From Loxodes magnus (Eukaryota; Ciliophora; Karyorelictea; Loxodida; Loxodidae), in NCBI GenBank assembly GCA_946699065.1, contig CAMPDV010000149.1, positions 62,001 to 126,000 of the forward strand: 64,000 nt of DNA, in the 5' to 3' direction. Within the stretch, counting starts at the first letter, position 1; the number at the start of each line of letters is the position of its first letter. This document shows, in pieces, positions 62,707 through 64,000 of the stretch. The position numbers were made by a program, and so were the translations under genes. The notes beneath the pieces were generated by a model. The model was given only the letters and a program-made list of their open reading frames with translations, made no database searches and was not told where the DNA came from.

Positions 62707-64000
62707 ATGGAAACTCCTATCTCTGACCTTAGCGCTTAGAAAGCTTAATTGTTCAAATGACTAAACTCTCTTAAAATAGAAAGTTGTAGATAATGTTAAA
62801 CGATAGATGAGCTTAGGAAGGCAATTGCTCTTAGTGAACTAATAGCTTACTTGTATAATATAAATTAAGCCAATATAAAGAAGAATATCTCTACTGCTAA
62901 TAAAAGCTTCCTTGAAGACTGCTTATAGAATTTATAGTTTGTACTGGATATTTTATCAAGCAGAAGTATATTAAATGCCCCTAATTTAACTAATGAAACT
63001 CTTTTTTACAGTGATCAGCATTTGATCTGAATACTCTCTATGCTTCAAAAAGAATTTTTCTTGAAAGCTGGTAGAAAAAATGTAAGGGTTTAGCCTTTTT
63101 AAACTAACGCGGACTAGGAAAGAAACTTATTATAGATTGATAAATTGGAGTTTGTCTCTCCTTCTAATGCCTCAATGAAGCTTCTTTAATCTTAGAAACT
63201 GGAAGATATAAATGTTAGCAGGATAAGCTTGAATAATGTGGATAATTCCTATAGTTTAATTTCTAACCTCTAGATGGGACTAAGTAGGGGAATCTCTGCT
63301 AGTAAAAATTAGATTATTTAATCTAGACAGCAGCTTGAATTCCGCTTTCCTAGTCCCACACCTCCTGATATTATAATTAAGCGATAAGCCTTCTAGTTTC
63401 AGTAAAAGCTTTAATAGAGCAACTAAACTCTCTGAGAATGAATACTACAAGTTATGAAGAGGATAAAGCAGCAGAATAAGCTAATAAGCATTCCTTCCTA
63501 ATAAGAAGTTGCTAAATATTTCAGCAATGGCATGGCACTTGCTGCTTTAATAAACTATTGTGAGTAAAGAATAGTTTTCTCTATCAGAGACATGAAGTAA
63601 ATAAATAGCTTTGAAAGCCTATAAATAATTAAGAAAGTTATTAAAATCATTAAAAGGAAGATGAATGTACAAAAGACTTTGTATACTATTGATTAAGTAT
63701 TAGCTAGAGAAGATTAAGCTATTTGGACTCTTTTAAGTGATTTAAGGAATATTTATGACCAAGATGAGGAAAATCTAACAAGGAAAATTACTAATTCATA
63801 GAGTTTGGTAGATTTATGAAGGTAGAGTTCTGAAGATATTTAAAGGCCAGAGCCGCCAAGTCCTTTTAGTAGAAGTGTATTTAGCTAGTCTGTTATCGAT
63901 AGAAACGAAAACCAATAGCTTTTGCAACTTCAAATATGATTAAAATAATGGAAAATAGAAGGAAATCCCTAAGAATTTAAATCTGAAAATATACTTGATA
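62707..64000 (+). CDS. Calponin-homology-like protein (partial, runs off the window)
   Basis: At least 431 codons from ATG (METPISDLSAQKAQLFKWL), open to the window end. Residues 15-110 (FKWLNSLKIESCRQ; LRKAIALSELIAYLYNINQ; FLEDCLQNLQFVLDIL) and 240-350 (LWEWILQVMKRI; EVAKYFSNGMALAALINY; QAIWTLLSDLRNIYD) each follow the pattern of a calponin-homology domain: an opening Trp helix, a hydrophobic ALAxLI-type helix and a closing Trp/Leu helix. CH pairs bind actin or microtubules; in ciliates such proteins are often ciliary. Trp in FKWLN, LIWIL and both in LWEWIL are TGA. Ser/Pro-rich linkers join the domains. The CH assignment is by pattern only. Confidence 0.65.

Noticed and set aside
1-64000. 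Bacterial, organellar or plain standard-code nuclear DNA
   Set aside because: Conserved domains are interrupted every few codons by TAA/TAG/TGA unless these are sense, no ribosome-binding sites or operons are seen, and eL41 and CEP44 are eukaryotic.

Overview
The window looks like nuclear DNA of a ciliate that has reassigned all three stop codons. Genes in the right half stay open only if TAA and TAG are read as Gln and internal TGA as Trp, yet clean genes end at a TGA. The clearest case is a 25-codon ribosomal protein eL41 gene that stops at TGA. This matches the ambiguous karyorelict-type code (for example Loxodes). The heterotrich Condylostoma is the main alternative. The very high A+T content and two probable 15-16 nt introns fit that part of the ciliate tree. 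The organism assignment is inference. All translations below use TAA/TAG=Q and internal TGA=W.

Layout. From 1 to about 32.3 kb the DNA is extremely AT-rich and repeat-like. It holds many coding-like blocks on both strands (coiled coils, one intact CCHC zinc knuckle, a recurrent KVVLDL-type coiled-coil core) that look like decayed members of a dispersed Gag/ORF1-like family. Among them lie three copies of a gene for a roughly 540-residue type II membrane protein resembling a Golgi glycosyltransferase. A rearranged partial copy of a gene from the right half is also present.

From about 32.4 kb to the end the DNA is an ordinary gene neighbourhood: a 1071-residue Q/K/S-rich protein, a secreted Cys-rich protein ending in KEDL, several coiled-coil proteins, a CEP44-domain protein, a PLAC8 protein, a protein with F-x-P-type repeats, a small MGC-start (probably acylated) protein, eL41, an LRR/coiled-coil protein and, running off the end, a calponin-homology-like protein. 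Spacers are 0.2-1.5 kb. Several products (CEP44, CH, coiled coil, LRR) fit basal bodies or the cortical cytoskeleton, as expected in a ciliate, but no operon or single pathway is evident.

No rRNA, tRNA, CRISPR, telomere or bacterial signal was seen. Short open frames under the standard code are mostly shadows of these genes.
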